A stretch of 64,000 nt of DNA from Amylostereum areolatum (Eukaryota; Basidiomycota; Agaricomycetes; Russulales; Stereaceae). The notes below the pieces were generated by a model, which ran no database searches, was not told the DNA's origin, and was given only the letters and a program-made list of their open reading frames with translations. The stretch's first letter is position 1; every line of letters begins with the position of its first letter. Shown here one piece after another: positions 34,542-45,905 of the stretch. Where the stretch lies: assembly GCA_012932865.1 (NCBI GenBank), contig SAXG01000109.1, positions 37,169 to 101,168 on the forward strand. Reading direction: 5' to 3'. A program made the translations under genes and the position numbers.

Positions 34542-36798
34542 TTATGTCATTAACGATAGACGAGCTCGGTTCGCGTCGCGCTCCTCCTTGACGTTCGCAA
34601 GTTCAGCGACTGAAACGATTTTGAACGGCCATGTCAACCAGTTCCCTCCACTCCGCATACTCTTCACTCCGATATCGTTGAGCAGTTCGTCTACCACTTG
34701 CGGCCACCTGGTTTGTCTTAATCAGCATACTACGTTCTTCAAGGTGTCTGAATCGATCACATACGTGAAAAATGCAATAGAGCCCGAGTAACTCTCGTTC
34801 GTCCAGAGAAGCATGTCCGGCCACCGCCGACGTATCCACGCTGCGTTGCGCTCTGTCGCCGCATATGCCTCTTCTGGCGTCACCGGCAGACGCATCTTGT
34901 CCTCCAGGAAGTAGGAAGAGATCCAGTGCGCAGACGCTTCGAAGATGTACCCATTCGCGATCGTGAACTACGTAGAAGCATATCACCGGGGCGTAAGTGG
35001 CTTAGAATCGAGGTCGGGAAAAGTGACTTGATGTTTACCATGGCACCGTTTACGGCAAAATCGCGCCGCGGGAGGCTGTTCACGGGTACAAGTCCGCGGT
35101 AGATCGAGGAGCACCATTGGTCCCCAGCTGGGTGAGCTGGCGGTGGATTTGCGAGCGAAGTGTAGTTCCAGACGTCAGCGATATGGGGTTGCGGTGCATG
35201 GCGCTTTAATCCTACGTCTTCTTGCGTTTTATCTGTATGCGCGACACAATGAGTACGGGCTTTCAACGTGCAGTGGACGAAAGAAAATCTTGCCGTCGAG
35301 AATATCGGCCCAAGAGGATCCATATCCCGTGGCAAGGACTAGCGCGTCTGCCTGAAGGACAGCGCCATTGCTGAGGACGACGGTGTGTGGATCTTCTCCG
35401 TATCTATCCACGCGCGACGGACTGATCAGCTCGATTTTCCCCTCGTTGACGAGGGAGAAGAAGCTGTTGGGACGGGGACACCCCTCATCGTTGAATCGGA
35501 TCGACCAGAAGGCAGAATATGCGTTACGGAGGGGCGAGTCGCCGGGTACGCCGAGGGCGCTGAACTGAATCGCGGTAAGCTTTGAAATTTGACAGGTCGA
35601 ACGGGGATCAACGCGCACGCACCGAGAGCTCAGAAAGCAGGTCAAAAACCCCGTGTGCGATCTTGGCTCCCAGCCAAGTTGTATGTATAAATCGTCTGAC
35701 GGAACAATTCCAAGTCAGTGCCAGTCCTGAGTGAGGACAGCGAATGCACGTACTCCAGCCGCGTTTGGAGATCCACGTGCGGAGAGAGGATAGATAAAAT
35801 CCTGTGTAGCCGTGTCAGAAAGCTTCCTTCCCCACGGATTGGGGGAGGAAACGTACCGGCTCTTGCGAATGAAGTCGGGGAGGGGTTTTGCATTGGCGAA
35901 AAATCGGTCCGGGGACTGGAATACCACGGTTACCTTACGGCCTTCATTGGCAAGATACGCGGCAATGCTTTAGTGAGGTCATGAGCGGAGCACGCGCCCA
36001 TTGCACCGCCAAAATGAAACGTACTCTTGGGCGGATTTTCCGCCACCAGCGATGACGACGGAAGCAGGGTCCTCCTTCCCGTCGCGGATAGTGGGTTTTG
36101 TCGCGGTGAGCAGATCATCTAGCCGTTCAGCAAATGCCGCGGAGTGGAGAACGAGACCGTTGAAGCGAGCAGCGTTTGCAGCAGACGGCCCCAGTGACTC
36201 GGGTACTTTCGGTTTGCTTGCACCCTTCGGAGATCGCGTGAGCGTGACCGCACCGTGAAAGTGTAGAAATGCGTACCCCGGTACACACCACTATCTTGTC
36301 GTATTCAAGCACCAGCTCCACTCCAGACGGCAAGTCCTTCACGCGCACCCTCCACCCCCTTCCCCCATCGCCCCTCTGAATCGCCAAGACTTCCGTTCCG
36401 AATCGTATCTTTTCCACCAGCCCGAAGGTCTCCGCGAACTCTTCGAAGTACTCGGTCATAATGTCGCCTGTCAGCCTCTCCTCGGGTGAGCCAGGCACGT
36501 GGGGGACCTTCGTGGGCATTGGCGAGAACCTGTATTCCCCATGTACACTAAAAGTTTCGCGGCAGAGTTGATAAGCAATAAGCAACGTCCAAAGACCAGT
36601 TGATACGCACTTGTTCAGCACCAGACCAGGGTAAACGCGTCCGCGCATCCACGTTCCGCCGACGGACTGGTCCCGCGTGAGCACCTGGACATTCTTGAAC
36701 CCATCCTGGAGGAAAGTGTGCGCAGTGATAAGCCCTGCCGGACCGGCGCCTATTATGCCCACAGAAGAGGAACGCGCGTCGGTCACAGGTATAGGCAT
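34542..36798 (-). CDS. Flavin-containing monooxygenase-like protein
   Basis: This is a multi-exon flavoprotein monooxygenase. The start MPIPVTDARSSSVGIIGAGP carries the FAD-binding GxGxxG (GAGPAG), then VGGTWMRGRVYPGL. Further exons give the FMO fingerprint FxGxxxHxxxF (FNGLVLHSAAF), the NADP-binding motif VVIAGGGKSAQE, and LVLATGYGSSW, which corresponds to the FATGY motif. Later segments include HAPQPHIADVWNYTSLANPP and a C-terminus MRSGGNWLTWPFKIV ending at a TAA at 34542-34544. Such enzymes hydroxylate or oxygenate N, S or ketone substrates; the substrate cannot be told. Introns are short (about 50-60 bp) and I did not fix every boundary. No secondary-metabolism core gene is adjacent. Confidence 0.85.
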
Positions 36799-37784
36799 GT
36801 CGTACTTGGAAGCAACTCGTCAGACAACTTGAAGGTGGTGGTTTTATGTGTGTCTGACGGACGAAAGACATCGGGCGGCCATCATTCCCGTTGGCGGTGC
36901 AACCCTGCTCGTAGTAGGTCAGTACATACGGTTGACATACGGCGGGGAAATCACCGGCCACGACATACTCTTTGCGTTCCTATCGATCAGTGTTATCAGA
37001 CTTTGGGAGGACGCGCGCATCGTTTCAGGACACCGCGCATATGCCAAGTCTCCCGATGGTCGAGTCGCGGACAATTGGACTTTGAAAAACAGAAGGGAGT
37101 AGCAGGTCAGAAACCATACTTCGACCATTTATTCTAAGGAAATGCCGTCCGAGTCGTCGAGTACACGGTTCTCGGGATTGTGCTGGCAGTGGAAGAAAAC
37201 GAGGATGCTTTCACGACCGGCGTCAAGGCCATGGCCGCGGCCATCAGCAAAGTCGGCTGAGCATGGGCGCTTGTGTCCAGCACCGGTCCAGCCGGCCATG
37301 CATGGTCATGCATCGGGAAGCACGGCCAGGCCTAGTCTAAGTCAAAGTTAGGGCCCATGGCTGGCGTGTCCCTATATGGCAGGAGGCTGCGGAAACCAAC
37401 CGGTGCCGATGATCCCCGCCGTTCCTGTCTCGTAATTATCGTGTGTCATTCATGACGCGCATGTGACGAGACGCGTCGACGCGGTCAGATCAACAGAAGC
37501 TTGGGAGAAGCATGGGAGACATTGTTCGCGCGAGATAGGCTATTGTTCCTTGTGCGAGAGTACACATATCCTTCTCACAACTACTATTACAAGCAAATTA
37601 CAAGCATAAAAAATGCCACACTGTATCTTCCCCTCTGGCTCGGCTGGTTGGAGTGGAGTCCAAGAGCACGAAGACAAGTCATCATCCCACTCGTCAGCCG
37701 CCGTTTCATTCGCATCAGCCTGAGACGTGTCCGTGTTTTGCCTGTGTTGATCCTCATTGGCAGCCGACGGTGGTTTTCGGTGTG
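36799..37784. other. Intergenic, contains short palindromes
   Basis: No gene is supported. A 14-bp perfect palindrome (ATGGCCGCGGCCAT) lies at 37231-37244, followed by GGCCATGCATGGTCATGCAT-like sequence at about 37292-37313. Related ATGCAT/CATGG motifs recur at 42400-42500. Confidence 0.4.
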
Positions 37785-38264
37785 TCACTCGAACGCGAAG
37801 GCAGCCTTGGGCGACACGAGGTGGTGAGCTTGCACGATGATCTCATGGAGAACCATCCAGAACACCCATGTTGAGAGCACCGGCTGACAATACTTTGCCA
37901 GCAGAGTCTCGTCTTGCTTGATGGAGAAGCACTTGGTGACGTCTGCGTGGTGGGGACCAGGCCTTGAGAGAGCGTGATTGTACATGAGCTCGACGATCTT
38001 CACCGCTTTGTGTTTTGACTGCTGAGCGCCGAGAAGGGCATTTCATCGACAGGTGGAGTCCTTTATCTTTTAATTCGGTGGTGAAGAACGCGTACAAAAA
38101 GTCGGGGATTCCCCACAGCTTGAACAGTGGTCCACAGTTCCACAGTTTGGCCTGATCACTCGCCTCCTGGAGAGACAGGTTCTGTGATTTTATCTATAAC
38201 TGTGTCTTGAGAAATCTAATGTTTGACATACCTGATTTACGAATGTGAATTGCGTAGAGGCCAT
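37785..38264 (-). CDS. Uncharacterised short protein
   Basis: An ATG at 38264 gives MASTQFTFVNQ, then a 50-bp intron (38231 down to 38182), then NLSLQEASDQAKLWNCGPLF and KLWGIPDFLYAFFTTELKDK. The frame then moves by one base near 38040 (LHLSMK to ALLGAQQSKHKAVKIVEL) and ends QAHHLVSPKAAFAFE at 37785. The total is about 140 residues. The frame move again fits one surplus base. No known motif, membrane segment or signal peptide is seen; the charge pattern is that of a small soluble protein. I do not recognise a family. Confidence 0.4.
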
Positions 38265-39771
38265 GGTGGACGCGAGAAGACAAGTACAATGCCGCCGCGT
38301 CGACGCGACGCGACTCGAACACGATAAAATTCTCACGTAAACAGGAAATCACGATGACTCAAAGGGCGCTTTTACAAGGCACGCCTGTGCTCCAAACTGA
38401 GGTGAAATGTCTCGAATTGCCATATACGGACACGCCAGCCAAGGGCCCTATCTTTGAGGCAGACCTTAAATACAGAACAACTGTCTTCTGTATAAGGTCA
38501 GCTACGGAGACTAGGCCAGGCCGTCTCCAGACCCGATATTTGCTCCAGCGGTCACGTGGTATTTCCCATGCAACGCGCGTCGCTCAATCGCGGAGTTCAA
38601 AACATCTCTTGACCTCGACCGCCGTCATCCCTAGGTTCGGAGCAAGCCCTTGCTCCGGGCCGTGTCCCGCGGGCACCTCGCAGAGGGGCTTGCTGCAGAG
38701 TACGCGAAAAGCATGGACTCGGTCTGCCGACTTTAGCTCCTTCATCCCGTCCTCAATTGGCACTTTTTACATCCGCATATCATTTTAAATATCTTTACCT
38801 ATACTTCCGATTTACCCCCCCTTTTTTGGTGGCCCAATGATCATTGGATTGCTCAAACCGCCATGGTCACATCTGGTCACGGCCCGACAAGTCTGCCTGC
38901 AAAGTTGGGTGAAGAGAGTCACGCTGCGTTACATCGAGTAATGCATTCGCGGCACGTACCGTCACAATCTACGACGCGTCGTTCAGCAGCGGCTCGCGTC
39001 GCGTCGTGAACATCCCGTCAATGGACGACAAGAAGCTCACTATCAATCGCGGCCAAGTATGAGCTTATGGCTTCGTTCCTATGCAGCCTGCTCATGCTGT
39101 TCATGATGGCCCCGAACGAGTACCGAAAATGGCGACGGGAGTGTTGCGTTCGAAAGGATGCGCCGCCGGGGTCTGGCAGCAAGGCCTACGGCGCAGAAAA
39201 CGAAGACGAACCTGACAGAGTGGGGAGCAGGAAACGGGGACGAGGACGAGGGCGAGGGTGAAGACGGAGGTGAGACGGCCGAGTTCATGGGTGAAACCGG
39301 CGCAGAGTGGAAGAGCAAGGGTTTTACATGGAACCCTGGTATATTTGTGCATGCTCTCTGTCGCTATGTTCAGTCATTTTCTAATGTTTGCCGGCCTAGA
39401 CACTTGCACTTGTGATCAGTGCGATGGCTTTCGTGCGGAACAGCGCAACCAATCTATTTCCCTTCCTCTTCGGTCTCTTCCTCGAAATCAACGGCACGAG
39501 CTCGTGTGTACTTTCGACACTCAGCAGCGTCGGCGCCACCGATGCACGTGACATCCCAAGTACACGTTTGCGTTCATCGGGGCCAGGATCTTATGATTGT
39601 ACATCCACCGGCGCACCGTGATGCTTCAAAAATACGACGAGTCGCGAGAGGGTGTTGAAGTTACCGTGCTAGTAGATTATCCCACAGTGTGTGCATCAAA
39701 TGAATATTTGACAGGCCATTCAAAATATTCCGGTCTTAAGGGTAATCTCTGGTCATGTATCACATCAAAGC
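38265..39771. other. Intergenic with one dispersed repeat
   Basis: Apart from the hairpin repeat at 38459-38514 nothing is recognised. Short frames at 39067-39415 are arginine/glycine-rich and overlap on both strands, so I do not call them. Confidence 0.4.
38459..38514 (-). repeat. Dispersed hairpin repeat, copy B
   Basis: This is the inverted copy of 8306-8361, about 88% identical. Relative to copy A the stem has two paired substitutions (C-G to T-A and T-A to A-T), so the 14-bp stem is intact. The flanks show weaker similarity to the arms of the element at 8361-9383, suggesting both belong to one repeat family. Confidence 0.7.
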
Positions 39772-39778
39772 CTTCAAC

Positions 39779-41241
39779 CCCAGTGGAAACGGCACTTTTT
39801 CACCTCGATTCCGACCGATATCCCACGCGCAAATCGCCGAGAGTCTCCGTGAATCCAAGGCAATCGAAAAAGTGAGACAAAAATCGCCTTCTCTCACGGA
39901 ATCTGCATTCCCTTTGATTTAGAGATATTCCCGAGTGCCTCTCGACCGTCTGAATCCCAGAGAATATATTTTCTGGCCCCTTTCTCAGCAGGCTCTCCCG
40001 TCTGAGTGAATCACTGACAATATATGACCCCAGCCTCTTTTCCTTTCAGGATTGTTATGTGTTGATTCACATCAATTACTAGAATGAGACACATATGTAT
40101 TCTGCAGACTGTTCCCGACAATGTATCCTACGCTATAGTTAATGATACTAGGACTAATCTTTCTGCTGCCATGAGGGCAAGCCTTCCAAATCTGTAAGTA
40201 GGGTGTCATAGATGCAATGTAGACAACAGCAAATGACAGCGAGAGTGACAGGGTAAGACAGCCCAGCAACGAGAGCGACGGCAACCAGCGTAGCGCAAGC
40301 AGAAAGGAAGCGCAACGAGAGCATCCGGTGGCGGGGTGACAAGCATGACGGGGAGGAGACTCTAGAGCGTCAAAGTGGCGGGTGTGAATGGCAGAATGGC
40401 AGGGGCAACGAAGGCAACGAAAGCGACGGTCGACGGGGGTGACAAGGGCGACAGGAAGAGCGGGGGGGGGTCGAGGTCAGCGAGAGGAGGATATCTGAGA
40501 GGGACAGCGACAGCGACCGGAAAAAGAGAGCCGCAGGGACGGGAGTCGTGCAAGACTACCGTGACAGGAAAGACGACCTTGATGGGGACGACAGCCACGA
40601 ACTGCCACAACGGCGAGTCGGCGACCAACACGGTGAAGGAAATGTGGTGGTGGTGGTGGTTGGCACAGAGAGAGCCGGAACAGCGAAGCATCGACTCGGG
40701 AGTGACGGAGTCGGAAGTGGTCGTATAAGCACGTGACCACTGCTTCACACTCAAAATGTGCGAAGTCCATTTTATCGGAACGTCATCCTAAGCCACTTCG
40801 TAATTCATACTCCCAAGCACTGCCAGTGCGCACACCGAGTGCACACCGAGAAAAAATGGGCCACAAGATGTTTTCAAGCAGGTACTCTAGCCGAAGGTTA
40901 TGAATAAGTAGTATCTGGTGATGCAGCGGCAGGGAGTGTGTGTAGAGGGGTACAGAAGGCCTTACATGAGAATGGCAGACTTGTTGGTTTACATGCCGAT
41001 GGCATGAAAGGACAGCAATCGACTGGAATATAAAATTGGCCTAACGAAGGCAGAAATGACACGAGATGCGCAGCTCAGTACGCTTATTCGCAACACGAAG
41101 AGGTGCAACGAAGGTCTTCAGTGAATTTCCCACCCTCACATCACAAAATCAACGGATCAATATTTCTCAATTCACACAAATCTTCGTTTCGGACGGTTGA
41201 ATCCCTGAGAATCGAGGTGAAAAAGTGCCGTTTCCACTGGG
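39779..41241. mobile_element. Non-autonomous TIR DNA transposon with TSD
   Basis: Perfect 33-bp terminal inverted repeats lie at 39779-39811 and 41209-41241, beginning CCCAGTGGAAACGGCAC. The element is flanked by a 7-bp direct repeat CTTCAAC (39772-39778 and 41242-41248), the signature of insertion. The length is 1,463 bp. There is no transposase: the longest frames (40362-40754 on either strand) are low complexity, from a purine-rich stretch at 40380-40730. The CAGTG start recalls hAT-type ends, but those give 8-bp duplications; the superfamily is not assigned. Perfect TIRs and an intact duplication imply recent mobility. Confidence 0.85.
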
Positions 41242-41248
41242 CTTCAAC

Positions 41249-42905
41249 TTTCATCATGGTGTGGCTGGGAGACTTTGAGAGTCGAACCCGATGATTAATA
41301 TTGCCCATATAATGTAGTGGATTGGAGTGACGAAGAGTACACTACAGTGTCCCAATGGACTCCCTTTATTCTCGGACCCTGCAGCAAGCCCCTTCACAGG
41401 AGTGAAGCGGAGAGCGAAGCGGGCTGTGAACGGCGGCTTGTTCCGAACCTACGTCATCCCCTCATTTCTTCCCGCGTCAGCCTTGGTCGAGTCTACTCCG
41501 TCAAAATGATCAGAGTATGTGTTATTGTATCATCTCTGTGCAGTATACCCCTCTCATCCCCAAAATTCCCGCTGGCTTTAGAGATTGAGTGCATGCCCTG
41601 GACTTGGAGGCTGTCCGCGCTTGCTGGAGGTACCCGCATTCACGACTACTTGAGGGAAGGTTTCTGGGTCGGCTTCTCCCATGATACGGTATGTTTTTGT
41701 GAGCCTAAATCACCGCATTCCCCGCATCAATGAGCCTGGGTGTCTGTAGCTCATTCTTCATGGACAGTCCGACATTCGCACGCATAACCCCAAGCCTCTT
41801 GCTATCATCTTCCGTGTTTACGGCTGAGTTTTCAGTGGGTCTACGGCCAAAAACGGTGAGTACTCTCCGTATCAATCTCGCTGTTATTAACCTATGCGTG
41901 ACGGTATCACCAGTTCGCTCCCTTTAGCACCGTCGGATTACATACTTTGTAAGGGTGAGTATACGCGCGCATATACACACTTCAAGCTTGCTAATTGATT
42001 GGATTACAGTGCTTGTGTCGAAAGCCTGAGCTCCGTTGGAGACGGTGGCAGAGCGCGAGCTCATTTCTTCTCCCGATGGGTCTCGACCTCGACGACAGTC
42101 TCGTTCGCCTCAAGAGTGCGTACCTCCCCCTGCTTCACTCATTCAAACGTGACCGCAACGGACTGACTTACTGCTCGTAGTCACCGAGTCCGTGTGCGGT
42201 TTCGTGGTGGTGTGCATCCCATTCACTCTGCCCGTGCCATTGTTTTGTACACCATATGTATATTCCTCGTAGTAGTGAAATAAAATGTTTTTGTGGCCTA
42301 CCTGCTTCTGACAAAGCTAGACCATGCCTCACGAAGCCCGCCCATACTGGTCAGATTTCACCATACTGGTGGAATTTCGCAAGGATGGTGGAACCGGCAG
42401 GTGCACCATTGGGGCATGGTGGGATGGTCAGCGCAAGGTGGCATGGTGGGTCTCGCGATGCATCGCGAGGCCCTGGCCATGCATCGCGAAGCTCAGCCGA
42501 CTTTGCTGATGCGGCAGCCGTCAACGGCACTGGGCGGAAATTGCTGTTACATAATAATCAAGAAAGGGGCTGGCAAAAAAACATTGCACGCACCTGATCT
42601 CCCTTACTAGTAGCTACACCCATTTCTTGGAGAAGTTCACTTTGCGTTTGCTTTGTATTCAACTTTGCGGCGGTGTGAGACTGTGTCTGTGAGTGCTGTG
42701 TGCACGCGGATGAGATGATAGAGCCCTAGAACCCGCTCGAACCTATCGAGCACAGTGGATCCCATGAAGTACCAATACAACATAGTTCCCAAGATATAAA
42801 CAAAAAAAACCATCCCACCCCGTACAGCCCATCGCGACTCGCACATCATCCAGGGAGGAAAATCGTCCGAGACTGCCCACCTGCCCCGCTCGCACTGGCA
42901 GACCG
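41249..42905. other. Possible gene remnant and palindrome-rich DNA
   Basis: Between 41500 and 42240 (+) several GT-AG-like junctions (for example donors near 41690, 41856 and 42119) separate short open segments, but no join yields a recognisable protein. From 42256 to 42600 there are imprecise direct repeats of TGGTGGAA/ATGGTGGG and an 18-bp perfect palindrome at 42452-42469. I see no supported gene. Confidence 0.35.
42452..42469. repeat. 18-bp perfect palindrome
   Basis: CTCGCGATGCATCGCGAG reads the same on both strands. Part of it (GCATCGCGA) repeats at about 42480-42488. It could mark a decayed insertion end or a protein-binding site; nothing nearby settles this. Confidence 0.6.
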
Positions 42906-45390
42906 TCAAATGTCCGACCCCGACATCTCGTAATCGATCGGCACGTCCTTCCTCTCCATCCAATTCGCATCCTCGGACCCTAGATCGACGCCCTTCCCGC
43001 AATCCAACCGCCGGCGGATCGGGAGCTCCTTCAGCTCCACCTTCGCCCCTTCCCTCTCTCTCGCGTCCTCCCCGCCCTCGACCTTCGTCCCCCGCTCCCC
43101 CGCCACGTCCGCCGCACCGTCGTCCTCCCCCAGCACCGCGCCGACCGCCTCGCGCGGCCCCCGCACGACGACGTAGTGCTCGCCGTGCCAGCCGACGTAG
43201 TCGACGCTGGGCAGCGCGAGCGCGATGTGGCGCGAGCCCGCGAGCCACTGCGCGGTCTGGAGCTGGTACTCCTTGTCGGAAAGGAGCGTGGGCTGGGGGC
43301 GGCGCATGTTGAGTCCGCGGAGGTGGATCATCTCGAGCGAGGTGAAGCGGGCGAACGCGGGCGCGTATTCGCGCTGGGGCGGGCGCGGGCGTGAGCGACG
43401 GCGGTGATGCGGATGGGGGAGGGGAGGGACGTACGAGGGATTTGGGCCAGACGACAGAGGAAAGGTGGAGCGCGAGCATTTCCTGCGGTAAGGCGCGGAC
43501 GAGCGCGTCGACGGCGGCGTCCGACAGGTGTGCGATCTTCACGCGGAGGACGCGGAGGCCGGTGAGTTCTGGGAGGAGCGTGAGCACGAGCTCGCACGGA
43601 CAGCTGCCGAGGTCGAGGCGTCGGAGGCGGGTCCGGCCCCGGAGGAACTGCGCGACGGACTGGAAGAGACCGACATCGTCGTCGTGCCCGACGAGCACGA
43701 AGCGGAAGTCGGCGAGGTGGGGGAGGAAGGTGTGGCGGCCCTCGATGACGTGGTCGCTGCCGAAGACGACGGTCGCCGCGCTCGGCTTGTCGAGCGTGCC
43801 GTGGAGGGTGAGGCTGACGAGGCGGTGGGCGTGGGCAACGCGGGCGAGGACGCTGTGCGAGATACGGGTGTCGACGAGCTCGAGGTGGGTGAGGTTCTGG
43901 ATCGTGCCCGACTGGAACGCGCCGTCCCAGGAGTGCGTGCGCGCGAGGTAGGCGCCGAGCGTGAGGTGCGTGAGCGTGCGCGCGTTGGCGTCGAGCACGG
44001 TGCGGACCTCGCCCATGTCCGCGAACCCGTCGTCGTCTTCGGCGCGCAGGGTGAAGCGCTTGAGCGTCTTGAACTCGGACACGCCGACGGCGTCGAAGTG
44101 CCAGCCACTGGAGGAGGGCCGTCAGGAAGGAAGAGGGGATAGAGAGAGAGAGCCAAGCGTACATGAGGCCGAGACGGTCGAGGTTAGGGTGGCTTTGGAG
44201 GAGGACTTGGACCATGTCGGCTTGCAGTTCTGGGTATCCGATCCACTCGAACTCTCGGAGTGCTTTGAATTCGGGGAGGGCGGTGCGGAAGATCCCTGGT
44301 AGCGATGTCAGCGAGCGCGCTCGAGAACGTGAGGAGGAAAGCTCACTGGACATGAGGTCCAGCATCTCCCCGCCCTCGTACGACCAATGGAGGCGGAGGG
44401 CCTTGACGCGCCTGGCGAAGACGGGGTCGGCCTTGACGCGGTCGAAGATGTCCATGGAGCGGTTGATGGTTTCGGAGTCCTCGCCGAGGTAGACGTCGAG
44501 GGTGTGGAAGATGTGGCGGGAGGCGATCTCGCGGTGGAAGGAGGAGACGAAGAGCCAGGTTCGGAGGAAGTAGCGCGGAGTGAAGCGGGCGATGCGGTCC
44601 CAGACTTCGGGCGGGGCGCGCTGAGAGGCTGGCGCGTCAGAAACGCGGACCTGCGGGATGGCGTTAGCTATCCGTCGACATATGGACGAACGAAGACGGG
44701 GAAAGAGGACACCGCTGAGACACAGAAATGACGAGAAAAGCGTGGTATTAGAGGCTTTTCTCCCATTTTTCGCACCACCGGTACTTCTTGGGAGAAGCTC
44801 AAACAGTGCTCGGCAATACATAAAGTACGACAATTTCCGAGGAAAATGCGGGCGGTGCAAGGAGGGGACAGTGTACCGCGTCGGAATACGAACGGGGCCC
44901 GGGGGGGGGGGGGGGGGGGGGGGATAAGGACGGCAGAGAAGAAACTGACCAGCCTGTCGCGTCGTAGTTGTGCTTGTATTTCGCGGTTGGAGGGGTCGAA
45001 GGACGACGCGGTCCTGAAATCTGTGCGACCGACGTGCCTAAGGACGTATCGTCGGGTGGAAGAGACAGAGTACGCACCTTGCTCGGCCCTCATCAAGAGC
45101 ATCTGGGCGGCGTCCTTCCTCGCTTTGCCTCTCGCGACCAGCGCCTTCGCGACATCGTCCTGGGGCAGGCCGGGTGTCCTGAGGTATGTGTCGAGGTATT
45201 CCTCGACCTGGTGGTCATATCTGTAGAACGGTCAGCTTGGGGAGTGTGAGAGCGAGGAGAGGACGGGCCGGCCGGACTGAATGAGGGAAAGCGAGTGCTC
45301 GAGGAGCAGGCTCGCCTTGCGTTGCTGGGGGAGGGATTCGACGACGGAGAGGAGGGTGGGGGTGAGTTCGTCGCGCCGAATTGAAGTCAT
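42906..45390 (-). CDS. F-box-like, leucine-rich protein
   Basis: The central exon begins APPEVWDRIARFTPRYFLRTW and VSSFHREIASRHIFHTLDVY, the usual look of a basidiomycete F-box start. LRR-like segments follow (FKTLKRFTLRAEDD, NLTHLELVDTRISHSVLARV, LRRLDLGSCPCELVLTLLPE). The last exon ends ERKDVPIDYEMSGSDI at 42906. F-box proteins recruit substrates to SCF ubiquitin ligases; the target is unknown. Upstream exons (MTSIRRDELTPTLLSVVESL at 45390, EEYLDTYLRTPGLPQDDVAK, DFRTASSFDPSNREIQAQL) fit the same strand with good introns but could be a separate short gene, because the intron joining them (about 290 bp) is long and contains a poly-G/C run. It shares a promoter with QCR2. Confidence 0.65.
44901..44923 (+). 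repeat. 23-nt G homopolymer
   Basis: An uninterrupted run of 23 G (23 C on the gene strand) lies in an intron, or between two genes, at the F-box locus, directly after a GGGGCCC. Length in such runs is unreliable in assemblies. If real it could form G-quadruplex structure on the plus strand. Confidence 0.8.
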
Positions 45391-45905
45391 GGGAATGCTG
45401 GGTGTGATGGAGTGTGTGGTGGATGTGACGTGGCCGGTTCACATGGATGCGACGTGTGGAGTACAGTACGGCGAGTTCGACGACAGGAGAGCCTTCGACG
45501 AGTGCTGCAGGTTGCGGCGAACGGCGAGGATGAGATACTGGACACTTACAGCTGCGCACCGTCTACTATTACTGGTACGCTCACACTCGACACCAAAATG
45601 ACCTAAGCAGAAGATCATGTGATGCTCCCTACACTCCTCGAAATATCCGGACGCTACCTCTGCGCCGAAATGTATCAAAACCAAGCATGCAGACAAGGGA
45701 TATAATTCTTCACACATATTGCAGAAACGAGGGGAAACCCGTCCAACGCGCGCCGACGAACGAGACGCGTCCGATTTCCGACATTCACATCACGTGCTCC
45801 TGCCTGACTTCGGAAAGGCCGGCAAAATCCGCGTCGACCCGAGTCGCTCCCTCCTCCCGCGCCCCTCCCCTCCCTCCGCCCAAAATTCCCCCCAAACTCT
45901 CCTTC
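45391..45905. promoter_or_regulatory. Divergent promoter, F-box gene / QCR2
   Basis: This is 515 bp between two divergent starts. ATCACGTGCT at 45788-45797 contains CACGTG (45791-45796), 110 bp before the QCR2 ATG. In yeast the Cbf1/CPF1 factor binds such sites upstream of bc1-complex genes; the same role here is inference. A pyrimidine-rich block follows at 45845-45900. Confidence 0.35.

Noticed and set aside
41280..41297. GGGTTCGACTCTC-like sequence (minus strand) resembling a tRNA T-arm
   Set aside because: No acceptor, D or anticodon arm can be paired around it; it merely borders the TIR transposon.
43539..44156. 205-codon Ser/Arg/Thr/Pro frame and overlapping plus-strand frames
   Set aside because: Simple-composition shadows of the F-box/LRR gene.
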